A stretch of 64,000 nucleotides of DNA from Acidilobaceae archaeon (GCA_027051095.1 JALUAM010000007.1:1-64000), one strand, 5' to 3'. Counted from the first letter of the stretch, positions 10,018-19,809 are shown. Translations and numbers: made by a program. The notes: a model not told the origin generated them from the letters alone.

Positions 10018-11013
10018 CTAGCTCCTTGGGAGGGATGCCACCCTGAGCGTATATATGGGCTTGGATATGCCCGCTTCCTCGAGTATCTCGCATAGCTTGC
10101 AGAGCCTTCTCCCGGGCGTGGTGGGCTCGCCGCAGCGCTCACACCTACCCAGCGCCTCGAGGTCCCCCCGGGCGGCTAGCGGTGCCAGAGCCTCGTCGAG
10201 GGATTCCATGAGCTTCATAAGGGTGCCGGGCCTCTCCCACTCAACCCTGTAGAGGGCCTCCCTGACACGCGCCCTGAGCGTGGGCTGCAGATTTATGAAC
10301 ATGCACTCCGTCTCCTGCATCGGATACCCCTTGAGGTGGGCCAGGGCGGCGGTCTCCCACTCGTAGACCTTCCTCAAGGGCTTCACGCGTGGGAGCACGT
10401 CGCTCGTGCGGGGCCTATGGAGAGGGTGCATCTTCACCAGGCCTGCTACGTCGCCCCTCAGAAAGTTTATGACTGCTGTCTGGGCCTCATCGTCAAGGTT
10501 GTGGGCTGTGGCAACCTTAGTCGCCCCGTAGGTCCTAGCCACGGCGTTAATGATCCTCCTCCTAGATATGCCGCAGTACGTGCAGGGCGAGTACCTCAGC
10601 CCCCTTCTACGCGCCCTCACGATGATCTCGTAGAGGCTATGGCCAACGTACTCCCTTATACTGGTTACTACGACGTCGATCCCCCGCTCCCTGGCTACGG
10701 CCTTCAGCCTCCTCACATCATCCTCTCTATTATACCCCGGTATGCCCTCGACCACGGAGACCCCAAGCACTCTCGAAGGCTTAGCAATCTCCCCTATCAC
10801 GTCAAGCAGCACATAGCTATCCTTACCCCCGCTCAGGGCAAGCATTAACACGTCGCCCGGCTCGAACATACGCCACTTCTCAGCCTCCCTCCTAGCCCTA
10901 GCGACTATATCCTCCCTGAAACACTCCAAGCAGAGAGCTCTGCCAGTATGCCTCTGAAAGACGACTGCCCGCCTAGCGCCGCACACATCGCACGGCTTCA
11001 AAGCACAACCCAC
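10018..11013 (-). CDS. TtcA/Ctu1(NcsA)-family tRNA thiolation enzyme
   Basis: CDVCG...LCLEC zinc motif; PP-loop LALSGGKDSYVLL; CTYCGISRRRIIN; GATKVATAHNLDDEAQT; C-terminal CERCGEPTTPGRRLCKLC. Confidence 0.93.
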   Translation of the reverse strand: MGCALKPCDVCGARRAVVFQRHTGRALCLECFREDIVARARREAEKWRMFEPGDVLMLALSGGKDSYVLLDVIGEIAKPSRVLGVSVVEGIPGYNREDDVRRLKAVARERGIDVVVTSIREYVGHSLYEIIVRARRRGLRYSPCTYCGISRRRIINAVARTYGATKVATAHNLDDEAQTAVINFLRGDVAGLVKMHPLHRPRTSDVLPRVKPLRKVYEWETAALAHLKGYPMQETECMFINLQPTLRARVREALYRVEWERPGTLMKLMESLDEALAPLAARGDLEALGRCERCGEPTTPGRRLCKLCEILEEAGISKPIYTLRVASLPRS

Positions 11014-11099
11014 ATTTTAAAAATTTTATGGCTACAGTACGCATAAAAATAAATTTTATATTAATATTAAATGGGAGGTTAATTCTCTGGAGGTGAAAC

Positions 11100-11315
11100 T
11101 TGACCGAAGAACGTGTTGTTAAAATCAAAAATATCAAATCTGACATACTAATGGCGATTCTTGACTTAATTGTTGAATGTACCGGAGTGAACGTTGAAAT
11201 TTACAAGCCTAGGTTATCATTTACGTATCATGTAAGATTTAAGGGTGAGAACATTAATAGGGCTATCAATATGCTTGCAAGGTTTTGTGCTAAAAGTGGG
11301 TGCAAAATTTCCTGA
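11100..11315 (+). CDS. small hypothetical protein, 71 aa, AT-rich
   Basis: TTG start preceded by ggaggtga SD; lies in an AT-rich island. Confidence 0.5.
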   Translation: MTEERVVKIKNIKSDILMAILDLIVECTGVNVEIYKPRLSFTYHVRFKGENINRAINMLARFCAKSGCKIS

Positions 11316-11396
11316 AACATTCTGAAACACACTGCAAAATAATTATATCTGTTTAAAATGTTTGATATATTTACAAATTGTAGAATTGTTATATTG

Positions 11397-11484
11397 TGGT
11401 GCGGGGGGTGGGATTTGAACCCACGCAGGCCTACGCCATCGGGTCCTGAGCCCGACCCCTTTGGCCAGGCTCGGGCACCCCCGC
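11397..11484 (-). tRNA. tRNA-Leu (CAG), encoded CCA
   Basis: Minus: GCGGGGGTGCCCGAGCCTGGCCAAAGGGGTCGGGCTCAGGACCCGATGGCGTAGGCCTGCGTGGGTTCAAATCCCACCCCCCGCACCA. Class II variable arm. Confidence 0.97.
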
Positions 11485-11557
11485 GCCATTATAACCGATT
11501 TTCTCGGTGGCGGGGTTTTTAGCGTTTAAGGGGTTCAGGGACACTCTTGTTCTTCGC

Positions 11558-11624
11558 GGGGCGGCTGTGAAGTAGCTCTGCAACTCTGAGTGGGTGATGA
11601 ATAACGGGTCTGCTGAGCCGCTCC
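11558..11624 (+). ncRNA. box C/D guide sRNA (candidate E)
   Basis: Stem GGGGCGGC / GCCGCTCC; C GTGAAGT; 12-nt guide AGCTCTGCAACT; D' CTGA; spacer GTGG; C' GTGATGA; 12-nt guide ATAACGGGTCTG; D CTGA. TATA-like GTTTAAGG ~30 nt upstream. Confidence 0.9.
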
Positions 11625-11640
11625 TGGGGGGCGTTGTATT

Positions 11641-12372
11641 GTGTTCGGAGTGATCGGCGACGGCTTCGAGGCGGCTGTGGCGGGGTTTAAGGTTAGGGTT
11701 GAGGGGGTCGGCGAGTTCAGGGTTTACGTAAGGGAGGCGGACGGTGATGTGAAGTCTAGGGTCATGGTAGCTAGGGCTTTAAGGCTCATGCTGGTGCCGT
11801 ACCCTCCCTTCCTGCTCCCCCTGCAGGACCTGGTTAGCTGCCTCTACCTCAGGCTTGAGAGCCCCGTAGTAGTGCCGGCGGGCTCTTCCGTCTCCTTCAC
11901 CGTGCCGATACCATACGACTACGCCGTGGTTGCTTCCGGCGGCGGTGGCCACACCCTAGTAGACATATTCCCCTCGGAGGCGGGGCCCCCTAAGATGGCC
12001 GTCTACGGGGACCTCATGGAGGGCCTTCTATGCAGGTATTACAGGGCCGAGGTTAACCCCGAGGAGCCCCCCAGAGGGTCGGCTGCGTCGAGGGTAGAGG
12101 TTGTCAACGAGTCCGGCGAGCAGGTGAGCCTCTCTAGGATAGTAGCGCCTAGGCGGGGCCTCGAGATGATATACAACCCGTCGACAGGCGATGTGGTCGC
12201 CAGCGGCGTCAGGGTTAGGGTGAGGGGCTTCAACGAGGCGGAGGTGACGTATACGCCGCCCCCCGAGCTTGAGGGCTACGTAGCCGTGCCGACGGTCGAG
12301 AGGGAGAAGAGGCTGCTAGAGGTTCTAAGCGGTAGGTTGCACAACAGGATAGTGATGACGTGGGGGCTGTAG
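11641..12372 (+). CDS. DUF432-family protein
   Basis: Sequence style and adjacency to an MscS-family gene match DUF432. Confidence 0.65.
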   Translation: MFGVIGDGFEAAVAGFKVRVEGVGEFRVYVREADGDVKSRVMVARALRLMLVPYPPFLLPLQDLVSCLYLRLESPVVVPAGSSVSFTVPIPYDYAVVASGGGGHTLVDIFPSEAGPPKMAVYGDLMEGLLCRYYRAEVNPEEPPRGSAASRVEVVNESGEQVSLSRIVAPRRGLEMIYNPSTGDVVASGVRVRVRGFNEAEVTYTPPPELEGYVAVPTVEREKRLLEVLSGRLHNRIVMTWGL

Positions 12373-12385
12373 GGGTGTTACTGCG

Positions 12386-13261
12386 GTGCCCCTAGGGATT
12401 GAGGGCCTAGTGCCGGAGGGGCTGGAGGCCGGCATAGCCAGCGCCGCCAGAGCGCTGGTCATACTACTCGCGACGCTGGTCCTCGCCATAGTGCTGAGGA
12501 GGAGGGTCTACGAGCTTGCATCACGCAGGCTGTCACGCGACCTGGCCTCGATAGCCTCCAAGGCCATAGCCTACACGGTGGCAGCCCTCGGCGTCGTCGG
12601 AGCCCTAGCCCAGCTGGGCGTAGATATAAGCGTGTTCCTGCTGGCGGGCGGCATAGCGGGCATAATTATAGGCATAGCGAGCCAGACAGTGGCTTCTAAC
12701 TTCCTATCCGGCCTCTTCCTCTACCTCGAGAGGCCTTTCAAGGAGGGAGACCCTGTCTCAATAGACGGCGTCGGCGGCGTCATATACGACGTGTCGATAA
12801 TGAGTTCCAAGGTCAGGAGGTGGGACGGCGTGGTCGTCAGGATACCAAACGACGCGGTGTTCAGGAGCAGGATAGAGGTGTACAATAGGAGCCTGGCTAG
12901 GAGAGTCGAGTACAGGGTCCCCGTAGCCTACTGGAGCGACGTCGACCGCGCTATGAAAGCTATACTGGAATCCCTCGAGAGGGAAGAGCTAGTCCTAGCC
13001 GAGCCTCCCCCCGAAGTGTTCATAGACTCCCTGGGCGACCGTGGCCCCGAGCTGCTAGTCAGGTTCTGGGCGCCCAGCCAGTACTGGTTCCAGGCTAAGA
13101 TGAGGGCTCTGAAACTGATAAAAGAAGCCCTCGAGTCCGAGGGCATAGAGATACCGGTACCCCCCCGGAAGCTCTTCATCGAGGCGGGCGGGGGCGAAGC
13201 CAAAATAGCCAGCGGGGCGGGTAGCATTACTAGGGAGCGGACCGGGCCCGAGCCTCGCTAG
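12386..13261 (+). CDS. MscS-family mechanosensitive channel
   Basis: TM segments then AGGIAGIIIGIASQTVASNFLSGLFLYLERPFKEGDPVSIDGVGGVI...VRIPNDAVF. Confidence 0.9.
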   Translation: MPLGIEGLVPEGLEAGIASAARALVILLATLVLAIVLRRRVYELASRRLSRDLASIASKAIAYTVAALGVVGALAQLGVDISVFLLAGGIAGIIIGIASQTVASNFLSGLFLYLERPFKEGDPVSIDGVGGVIYDVSIMSSKVRRWDGVVVRIPNDAVFRSRIEVYNRSLARRVEYRVPVAYWSDVDRAMKAILESLEREELVLAEPPPEVFIDSLGDRGPELLVRFWAPSQYWFQAKMRALKLIKEALESEGIEIPVPPRKLFIEAGGGEAKIASGAGSITRERTGPEPR

Positions 13262-13362
13262 GAGGCTATGGGGAGCCCGACCACCGTATGAGCCCTCGGG
13301 GCGATGACGCGGCGCCGCGCTCACGCTGAAACTAGATAAATATTCTAATCAACACTCTACTG

Positions 13363-14100
13363 TTGGGGTGGGGCTTCGTGCCCACCCTGAGGACGGGCCT
13401 GGTGATAGCCGCTGCATACGCCGACAAGGTCAGGAGGGTGCTTTTCGCGCAGCTAAGGGATAAGATAAAGCAGGGAGAGCTCACAAACACGGATGTCGCG
13501 GCGGCAGCGGGCAGGTTCAACAGGTTCTTATTCGAGGTTTTGGTCAACAAGCTCAAAGTCGATAAGCTAGATGTTGTGAGGATACAGGTTGACTACGAGG
13601 TTGTAGACGGCAATATAGACTTCAAGCTTGATACCCTCAGGATAGAGGTCTGGAGGAGGGTGGCCCCCGAGGAGATAGAGCCTATAGTTAAGGAGTCCGC
13701 TGGAAAGTATGACGAAATTGTGGGAGGCGCCATACAATTCGAGGTCGAGAAAGTCGGCTCCACCGCCACGGGTGACATAGTCTACAAGCTGGTGTTCCAG
13801 GGGAGGGACGTAGGCGCCCTCGTCGTTACCCCCCTCGACGGCGAGGCCCTAGTAAGGGGCGCAGTGGTGGAGCCCACCCCGCTCAAGCTCTCGAGGACCA
13901 AGATATCCTTTGAGGGGGACCTAGACGAGTTTATAAAGCAGAGGGTATCGGAGATCATGGAGAATGCTTCTAACGTCGAGAGGAGGGAGGCCGATAAGGT
14001 TGTCAGGGAGATACTGGCAATGGTTGAGATAGCAGAGAGGGCTGAGCAGGAGGCGGCTGAAGAGGCGGCTAAGTACGAGGACCTGGGCGAGTCCTACTAG
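13363..14100 (+). CDS. DUF2258-like crenarchaeal protein
   Basis: ORF with N-terminal RTGLVIAAAYADKVRRVLFAQL; family from memory. Confidence 0.6.
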   Translation: MGWGFVPTLRTGLVIAAAYADKVRRVLFAQLRDKIKQGELTNTDVAAAAGRFNRFLFEVLVNKLKVDKLDVVRIQVDYEVVDGNIDFKLDTLRIEVWRRVAPEEIEPIVKESAGKYDEIVGGAIQFEVEKVGSTATGDIVYKLVFQGRDVGALVVTPLDGEALVRGAVVEPTPLKLSRTKISFEGDLDEFIKQRVSEIMENASNVERREADKVVREILAMVEIAERAEQEAAEEAAKYEDLGESY

Positions 14101-14112
14101 AGAGAAGGGTTA

Positions 14113-15225
14113 TCAGAATACGGGCACTGGCAGGTGGAAGCTCCTAGGCTTATACCTCCCCTTTATGTTTAGCTTGTAGCCACACTTCGGGCATCTGTTA
14201 TCGCTCGTTAGCCTCCAATCAACTATGGCGAAGCCCTCGCGGTCTACGACCTTGTAGCCGCACCTGGGGCAGTAGGTATCCTCTAGGGGGTGGCCCCAGA
14301 CATTGCCTATGTAGACGTGCTTGAGGCCCTCCTCCATAGCTATCTTGGCCAGGTTTTCCAAGGTCTTGACTGGGGTGTGGGGCAGATGCCTTAGCTTGTA
14401 GTCGGGGTGGAACCTGAGCAAGTGGAAGGGCGTCTCGGGGCCTAGGTTCTCCACGACCCATCTGGCTAGCTTCCTCACGTACTCGGGTTTGTCGCCTATC
14501 TGTGGTACAACCAGGTTGGTCACCTCTATCCACCATCCCTTCTCCTTCATGGCAAGCATGCTCTCAAATATGGGCTCCGGGTCGGGCACGAACATTATCT
14601 TCCTATAGAACTCGGGGTCACCGCCCCCCTTGAAGTCGACTGTAGCCGCGTCCATGAGGCCTTCGAGCTCGTCCACAGCCTCTGGCGTTATGTAGCCGTT
14701 TGTGACCATGGTGTTGAAGAGGCCATACTTCTTCGCTATCCTAGCCGTGTCCTGTAGCAGCTCGAAGAATATTGTGGGCTCGTTGTAGGTGTAGGTCATG
14801 CCGTCCGCTCCGTGTTTGAGGGCGGTAAGCACTATATCCTCGGGCTCCCTGAAGAAACCGTAAAGTCCCTTCTCGAGCCTCGACTGGCTTATCTCGAAGT
14901 TCTGGCAGAACTGGCAGTAGAAGTTGCAGCCCGCGGTGCTGATGCTCAGGACGACGCTGCCCGGGTTGAAGTGAAGCAGAGGCTTCTTCTCTATGGGGTC
15001 TAGGTTCATGGCCGTTAATAAGCCGTAAACTAGCGTGTACAGCCTCCCGCCTATATTCTTCCTGACGCCACACGCCCCATACTTGCCGGGAGCTATATAA
15101 CACCTACGATGGCACAGGTCACACTTGACCCATCCCTCGCCTCTCTCAGGCGCCTCTCTCCAGATCCTGGCAGGCTTCACGTGGGGCTTCTTGAGGAGCG
15201 AATCGTCCATTCTAAGGCCGCTCAT
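14113..15225 (-). CDS. amrS: AmmeMemoRadiSam-system radical SAM enzyme
   Basis: CDLCHRRCYIAPGKYGACGVR; STAGCNFYCQFCQNFEISQ; TYTYNEPTIFFE. Confidence 0.93.
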   Translation of the reverse strand: MSGLRMDDSLLKKPHVKPARIWREAPERGEGWVKCDLCHRRCYIAPGKYGACGVRKNIGGRLYTLVYGLLTAMNLDPIEKKPLLHFNPGSVVLSISTAGCNFYCQFCQNFEISQSRLEKGLYGFFREPEDIVLTALKHGADGMTYTYNEPTIFFELLQDTARIAKKYGLFNTMVTNGYITPEAVDELEGLMDAATVDFKGGGDPEFYRKIMFVPDPEPIFESMLAMKEKGWWIEVTNLVVPQIGDKPEYVRKLARWVVENLGPETPFHLLRFHPDYKLRHLPHTPVKTLENLAKIAMEEGLKHVYIGNVWGHPLEDTYCPRCGYKVVDREGFAIVDWRLTSDNRCPKCGYKLNIKGRYKPRSFHLPVPVF

Positions 15226-15381
15226 AGTCTAAACCACCCCCCGTAGATATATAAGTCGTTTTTCGATTTAAATCGGCCTACCTAATCGAAGGATTAGAAC
15301 AAAGCTTTAAGCTAGCCCACCGCGATAACGCGGGTGGCCCCTTAAGGCTTAGAGGGCTCTGCACGTCGGGTGCGTTACGAA

Positions 15382-15669
15382 ATGGATAGAGACTCGGAGC
15401 GTTGCTCCTTGTGCAGGAACTGGCGCCCCCATATATTCTACCCTGTGCTGGGCTACTGCACAGTCAAGGGTAGGCTCACATTTGACGATGACTGGTGCGA
15501 AAGCTTCATGAGGATAAGCTACGACGAGGAGAGATTTTACTGGTGCCTGACTTGCAGGATGAGGCTTACCTCTCAAGAGGCGAGGGAGCACGCCTCTAAG
15601 GGGCATAAGGTTTACTTATCAGGCTATATTGACCCTGACGTGAGGGAGGAAATATACGACGCTTTTTGA
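15382..15669 (+). CDS. small Cys-rich (zinc-binding) hypothetical protein
   Basis: CSLCRNW...YC...WC...WCLTCRMRL pattern. Confidence 0.6.
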   Translation: MDRDSERCSLCRNWRPHIFYPVLGYCTVKGRLTFDDDWCESFMRISYDEERFYWCLTCRMRLTSQEAREHASKGHKVYLSGYIDPDVREEIYDAF

Positions 15670-15706
15670 CTCTCTAATGCTAGCAGTTATCCATCGGGGA
15701 AGCCTT

Positions 15707-17629
15707 ATGGTTGACATTAGCATCATTATTGGAGGGCCTCAGGGTGGCGGCATAGAGTCTGCCGGCCAGATCGCAGTTAAAACCTTCGTGCTGAAAGGCT
15801 ACGACGTTCTAGGCAGCAGGGAGTACCATAGCAACATTATGGGCGCGCACAGCTACTACCACCTCAGGGTTAAGGAGAGAAAGCCTGGCTCGCTTACCTT
15901 GCCGGTCGACGCTCTCCTGGCCTTAGACGCTGAGAGCATATTAACGCACTACAGGGACGTGAGGCCGGGGGGCGTTGTTATATATGACCCGGCCGTGAAA
16001 GCCACAAGGGTCGACAGCATACAGCCTATGGCTCCACCCCTCAAGGAGAGAGTGAAGCAGGACTTAGAGTCCCGCGGCTTGCCGGCAACGGCTGAAGGCG
16101 CCTTAAAGGCTATGGAGTCTGAGGGCGTCAAGCTCGTCGGGCTGCCGCTTAAGGCCATGCTTAGGAAAGTTTCTGAGGAGGTCAAGGCCCCTGTGACCAG
16201 CGTGTCGAAGACTGTAAACACTATGGGCCTCGCCGCCGCGCTCTATCTTCTAGGCGTGGAGTCCAAGTACATCGAGAAGGCTATATCACTGCAGTTCGCG
16301 GCGAAGGAGAAAGTTGTTAAGATGAATGTGGCGGCTGCTAGGATCGCAATAGACTACGTCAAGGAGGTTTACGGGGAGCATGAAACGTTGCCCGACGGGC
16401 CCCATAAGGGCAAGCTGAGGATGATCGCTTCTGGCAACGACGTGGTAGCTATGGGTAAGGTCGTGGCTGGCGTAGGATTCCTATCCTACTACCCGATAAC
16501 TCCTAGCAGCGACGAGGCGCTATACCTGGAGAAGCATAAGTATCTCAAGCTGAGCGAGGATGTGGCGGAGAAGCTCGGCTATGATAGGCTATCTGTGGTG
16601 GCCCTTCAAATGGAGGACGAGCTAGCTTCGATAAACGCTGCTATAGGCGCTGCTCTGGCAGGTGCGAGAGCTTCGACCACCACGAGTGGCCCAGGCTATA
16701 GCCTGATGAACGAGGGAATCAGCATGGCAGTGGAGGCAGAGGTCCCGGTAGTGATAACCTTGTGGATGAGGGCGGGCCCCAGCACAGGCATGCCCACTAG
16801 GACTGGGCAGCAGGACCTGCTGCACAGCATCTTCTCGGGCCACGGGGACGCGCCTAAGATAGTTGTCGCCTCGGGGGACCACGTGGAGGCGTTCTACGAC
16901 GCGATAAAGGCGTTCAACTGGGCCGAGATCTTCCAGGTCCCAGTTATACACTTGCTAGACAAGTACCTCGCATCGGCTATGACTAGCTTGGACAGGGAGG
17001 AGCTAGACGTGTCCCAGGTGGTGCTTGACAGAGGTAAGCTCGTCGAGAACCCGGGCCCCGACTACCTGAGATACAAGATCACGGAGGATGGGATAAGCCC
17101 GAGGGCTAGAATAGGAGACGCCGTTATGAACGTTACCGGCCTAGAGCATACGGAGGACGGTAAGGGCACAGAAGATCCCGTCGCGCGCGAGCAGATGATG
17201 CTCAAGCGTGAGAGGAAGATGAAGCTTGTCCTCGAGAAGTTGCCCGACGAGGATAAGGCGGTGTTCCACGGCGACCCAGATTCGGAGGTAGTTATAGTGT
17301 CCTTCGGCTCCACGAAGGGAGTGATCCTGGACGCTATGGAGATGCTCAAGTCTAAGGGTGTAAACGTCGGGTTCCTGCAGATAAGACTTCTAAGCCCGTT
17401 CCCCGAGGACCTAGTCGCAGACTATTTGTCGAAGGCTAAGAAGGTGATCAGCGTTGAGCTAAACCTTATGGGTCAGCTAGCCTTCCTGGTTAGGGCTCAT
17501 ACCGGGATTAAAGTGGATTCGCTCATAACGAAGATCAACGGGAGGCCCCTATACGACTATGAAGTCGTGGAGGGGGTCCTCAAGGCTTTAGAGGGTGCTC
17601 GGAGGGTGGTGATGAGCGGTGGCGCGTAG
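15707..17629 (+). CDS. 2-oxoacid:ferredoxin oxidoreductase, alpha (gamma-alpha fusion) subunit
   Basis: IIIGGPQGGGIESAGQI gamma domain; YYPITPSSDEALYLE (YPITP); GARASTTTSGPGYSLMNEGISMA. Confidence 0.95.
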   Translation: MVDISIIIGGPQGGGIESAGQIAVKTFVLKGYDVLGSREYHSNIMGAHSYYHLRVKERKPGSLTLPVDALLALDAESILTHYRDVRPGGVVIYDPAVKATRVDSIQPMAPPLKERVKQDLESRGLPATAEGALKAMESEGVKLVGLPLKAMLRKVSEEVKAPVTSVSKTVNTMGLAAALYLLGVESKYIEKAISLQFAAKEKVVKMNVAAARIAIDYVKEVYGEHETLPDGPHKGKLRMIASGNDVVAMGKVVAGVGFLSYYPITPSSDEALYLEKHKYLKLSEDVAEKLGYDRLSVVALQMEDELASINAAIGAALAGARASTTTSGPGYSLMNEGISMAVEAEVPVVITLWMRAGPSTGMPTRTGQQDLLHSIFSGHGDAPKIVVASGDHVEAFYDAIKAFNWAEIFQVPVIHLLDKYLASAMTSLDREELDVSQVVLDRGKLVENPGPDYLRYKITEDGISPRARIGDAVMNVTGLEHTEDGKGTEDPVAREQMMLKRERKMKLVLEKLPDEDKAVFHGDPDSEVVIVSFGSTKGVILDAMEMLKSKGVNVGFLQIRLLSPFPEDLVADYLSKAKKVISVELNLMGQLAFLVRAHTGIKVDSLITKINGRPLYDYEVVEGVLKALEGARRVVMSGGA

Positions 17630-18545
17630 CTGGCTTGAGTATAAGGCCCCGGCGTGGGTCCAGTGGTGTCCCGGCTGCGGGGACTTCGGGATACTGAACG
17701 CTATCTATAGGGCAGTCGCAGAGCTGGATATACCCCCTGAGAGGCTAGTGGTGGTCGGCGGCATTGGGTGCAGCGGCAGGACTACATTCTACGTTAAGGG
17801 AAGCAACGCCCATGCGCTTCACGGTCGAGCAATACCCCTGGCTACGGGGATAAAGCTGGCTAGGCCCGAGCTAACGGTAATTGTAGCTGGAGGCGACGGC
17901 GACCTCCTGGGCATAGGAGGGGGGCACTTCGTCGCTCTAGGAAGGAGAAACGTTGATATAACCGTGATATTGTTTAACAACGCTGTTTACGGGCTGACTA
18001 AAGGCCAGGCCGCGCCCACGCTGCCAGCATGGGTGCAGACTAAGGCGCTCACGTCGCCGAATATTCATGACAACGTGAACCCGGTACTCTTGGCCTTCGC
18101 CTCAGGCTACACATTCATAGCAAGGGGCTATGCATACCACACTAATCAGCTTAAGGAACTCATAAAAGCTGGTATCAGGCATAAGGGGGCGGCTCTTATA
18201 GACGTGTTGCAGCCGTGCCCCACGTATAATAACGTGATGACGAACAAATGGTACGAGGAAAGAATCTACTATGTCGACGAGGAGGGCTACGACCCGGTTA
18301 TTAGAAGCGCCGACGATATGAGGAATAAGCTGCCGAGGATTATGGAGAAGCTCATGGAGTTTGGCAATAGGATACCCCTCGGCATCTTATATTGGAACCA
18401 GACCCGGGACAGCTTTGAGGAGAGGCTAGAGAAGCTGATGCCGGGCTACCTGCAAGCGCCGCCGGGGACAAGAAGAATAGATATTGAGGGCAGGCCCGTG
18501 ATAGACCCCTTCGAAGTGTTTAAGGATAGGGTTATACAGACGTAG
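17619..18545 (+). CDS. 2-oxoacid:ferredoxin oxidoreductase, beta subunit
   Basis: WCPGCGDFGILNAIYRAV; GIGCSGRTTFYVKGSNAHALHGRAIPLATGIKL; GGDGDLLGIGGGHF; NNAVYGLTKGQAAPT. Confidence 0.96.
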   Translation: MARSWLEYKAPAWVQWCPGCGDFGILNAIYRAVAELDIPPERLVVVGGIGCSGRTTFYVKGSNAHALHGRAIPLATGIKLARPELTVIVAGGDGDLLGIGGGHFVALGRRNVDITVILFNNAVYGLTKGQAAPTLPAWVQTKALTSPNIHDNVNPVLLAFASGYTFIARGYAYHTNQLKELIKAGIRHKGAALIDVLQPCPTYNNVMTNKWYEERIYYVDEEGYDPVIRSADDMRNKLPRIMEKLMEFGNRIPLGILYWNQTRDSFEERLEKLMPGYLQAPPGTRRIDIEGRPVIDPFEVFKDRVIQT

Positions 18546-18562
18546 CCCGCTCTCCCGCGCCG

Positions 18563-18907
18563 CTATACCACCGACTCTTCCAGTCCCGAACTCTCTATAC
18601 AATACTCCGTGGTTAGGTCTAGGCTCCCGTGCCTACCTGAGAGTTTCACGCATACCATGGGCGACCTGGTAACCCTCTTAATCTCTACTGCGAGCATATA
18701 GGATAGCTCTTCCTGCGTTATCTCTCTAGTTCTGAACGATGAGAGCCACTCAGAGAATGAGACGGCCTCTATGCATATACCTTCGCTGACATATTCTACG
18801 TAGACGTCGTAGAAGTCGGGTGCCTTGGTGAAGGGGCACTTAGACTCTAAGAAACCTTCTAGGGTTACTTTGAGGCCCCGGGGGCACTGGAAAGTCTTGA
18901 AGGCCAC
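18563..18907 (-). CDS. QueF-like (QueF-L) protein, archaeosine biosynthesis
   Basis: ESKCPFTKAPDFYDVYVEYVSEGICIEAVSFSEWLSSFR resembles the QueF core; stops 1 nt from queC. Confidence 0.82.
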   Translation of the reverse strand: MAFKTFQCPRGLKVTLEGFLESKCPFTKAPDFYDVYVEYVSEGICIEAVSFSEWLSSFRTREITQEELSYMLAVEIKRVTRSPMVCVKLSGRHGSLDLTTEYCIESSGLEESVV

Positions 18908-18908
18908 T

Positions 18909-19742
18909 CTAACCCTTCACCTCCACGCAGCTCTTATGGACGTAGTAATCGTCAACTTTAACGAAGTCGTTGGGGTCTCCCGGCGGCGCCTCATATTTAG
19001 TGCAGTCGGGTATACCAGCTGCAAGGAAGCCCTTGTGACGGTTGACGCAGCTCTCGCATCTCCCGCAGTGGTACTTCCCGTTGAGATAGCAGCTCCACGT
19101 CTCGTATATCATATCGCCTATGAGTTTGTAGGTTCTGCGCAGGCCCTCTGACTTGCCGTACCCCTCCCTGGAGGGGCTCCATATCTCTATGGTTCTAGCC
19201 CTCCTCTCATGGCATAGGCGGAAAGCTGTCTGGAGGGCTTCTATGCACTCAGGCGAGCAGTCGGGGTACAGGGGTTCGCCGGTGTCGGGCCTAGGCTTTA
19301 TGTCGTCTCCGTGGGCCCCATACACCACGTATACCTTCTCGCCGGTCTGCGAGTGTAATGTGAACGCGTAGGCGGCTGCTATGCTGAGCATTACCACGTT
19401 TCTTATGGGTACGACGACGCTAGGCGCGTAATCCCTTTCCACCTCTACGCTCTCATCGGTTAGTTGCGTTCCCCGCCACAGCTCCTTCATGAAACTAATA
19501 TCTATAACCCTGTGCTCGATAACTCTGCCCCAGCCCCTAGCAGCCGCGACCTTGTCAACCTTTGAAACCAGCTTCTTGGCAATCTCCACCTCCTTATCAG
19601 CTTTCTGCCCGTAAACCACGCTTATCACATGGGCGTTACACCCCCTCGAAAGCCAGAGGGTCATGTAGCCCAGGCTGTCGGGGCCGCCGCTGACTATTGC
19701 TACGACCCTGCAAGGCTTAACGACTACGGGTTCCGGCAACAC
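18909..19742 (-). CDS. queC: 7-cyano-7-deazaguanine synthase
   Basis: [64 protein letters not shown]. Confidence 0.92.
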   Translation of the reverse strand: MLPEPVVVKPCRVVAIVSGGPDSLGYMTLWLSRGCNAHVISVVYGQKADKEVEIAKKLVSKVDKVAAARGWGRVIEHRVIDISFMKELWRGTQLTDESVEVERDYAPSVVVPIRNVVMLSIAAAYAFTLHSQTGEKVYVVYGAHGDDIKPRPDTGEPLYPDCSPECIEALQTAFRLCHERRARTIEIWSPSREGYGKSEGLRRTYKLIGDMIYETWSCYLNGKYHCGRCESCVNRHKGFLAAGIPDCTKYEAPPGDPNDFVKVDDYYVHKSCVEVKG

Positions 19743-19809
19743 GCGGCACCTAAGCCTTAGCTCTCCCCGGAGATTAATTTGCTTAGGTTAAAGCTCGAAG
19801 GACTACAGC

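Noticed and set aside
13262-13362. GATGACG...CTGA words between MscS and the DUF2258 gene
   Set aside because: Spacing is wrong on both strands and no terminal stem forms a k-turn.
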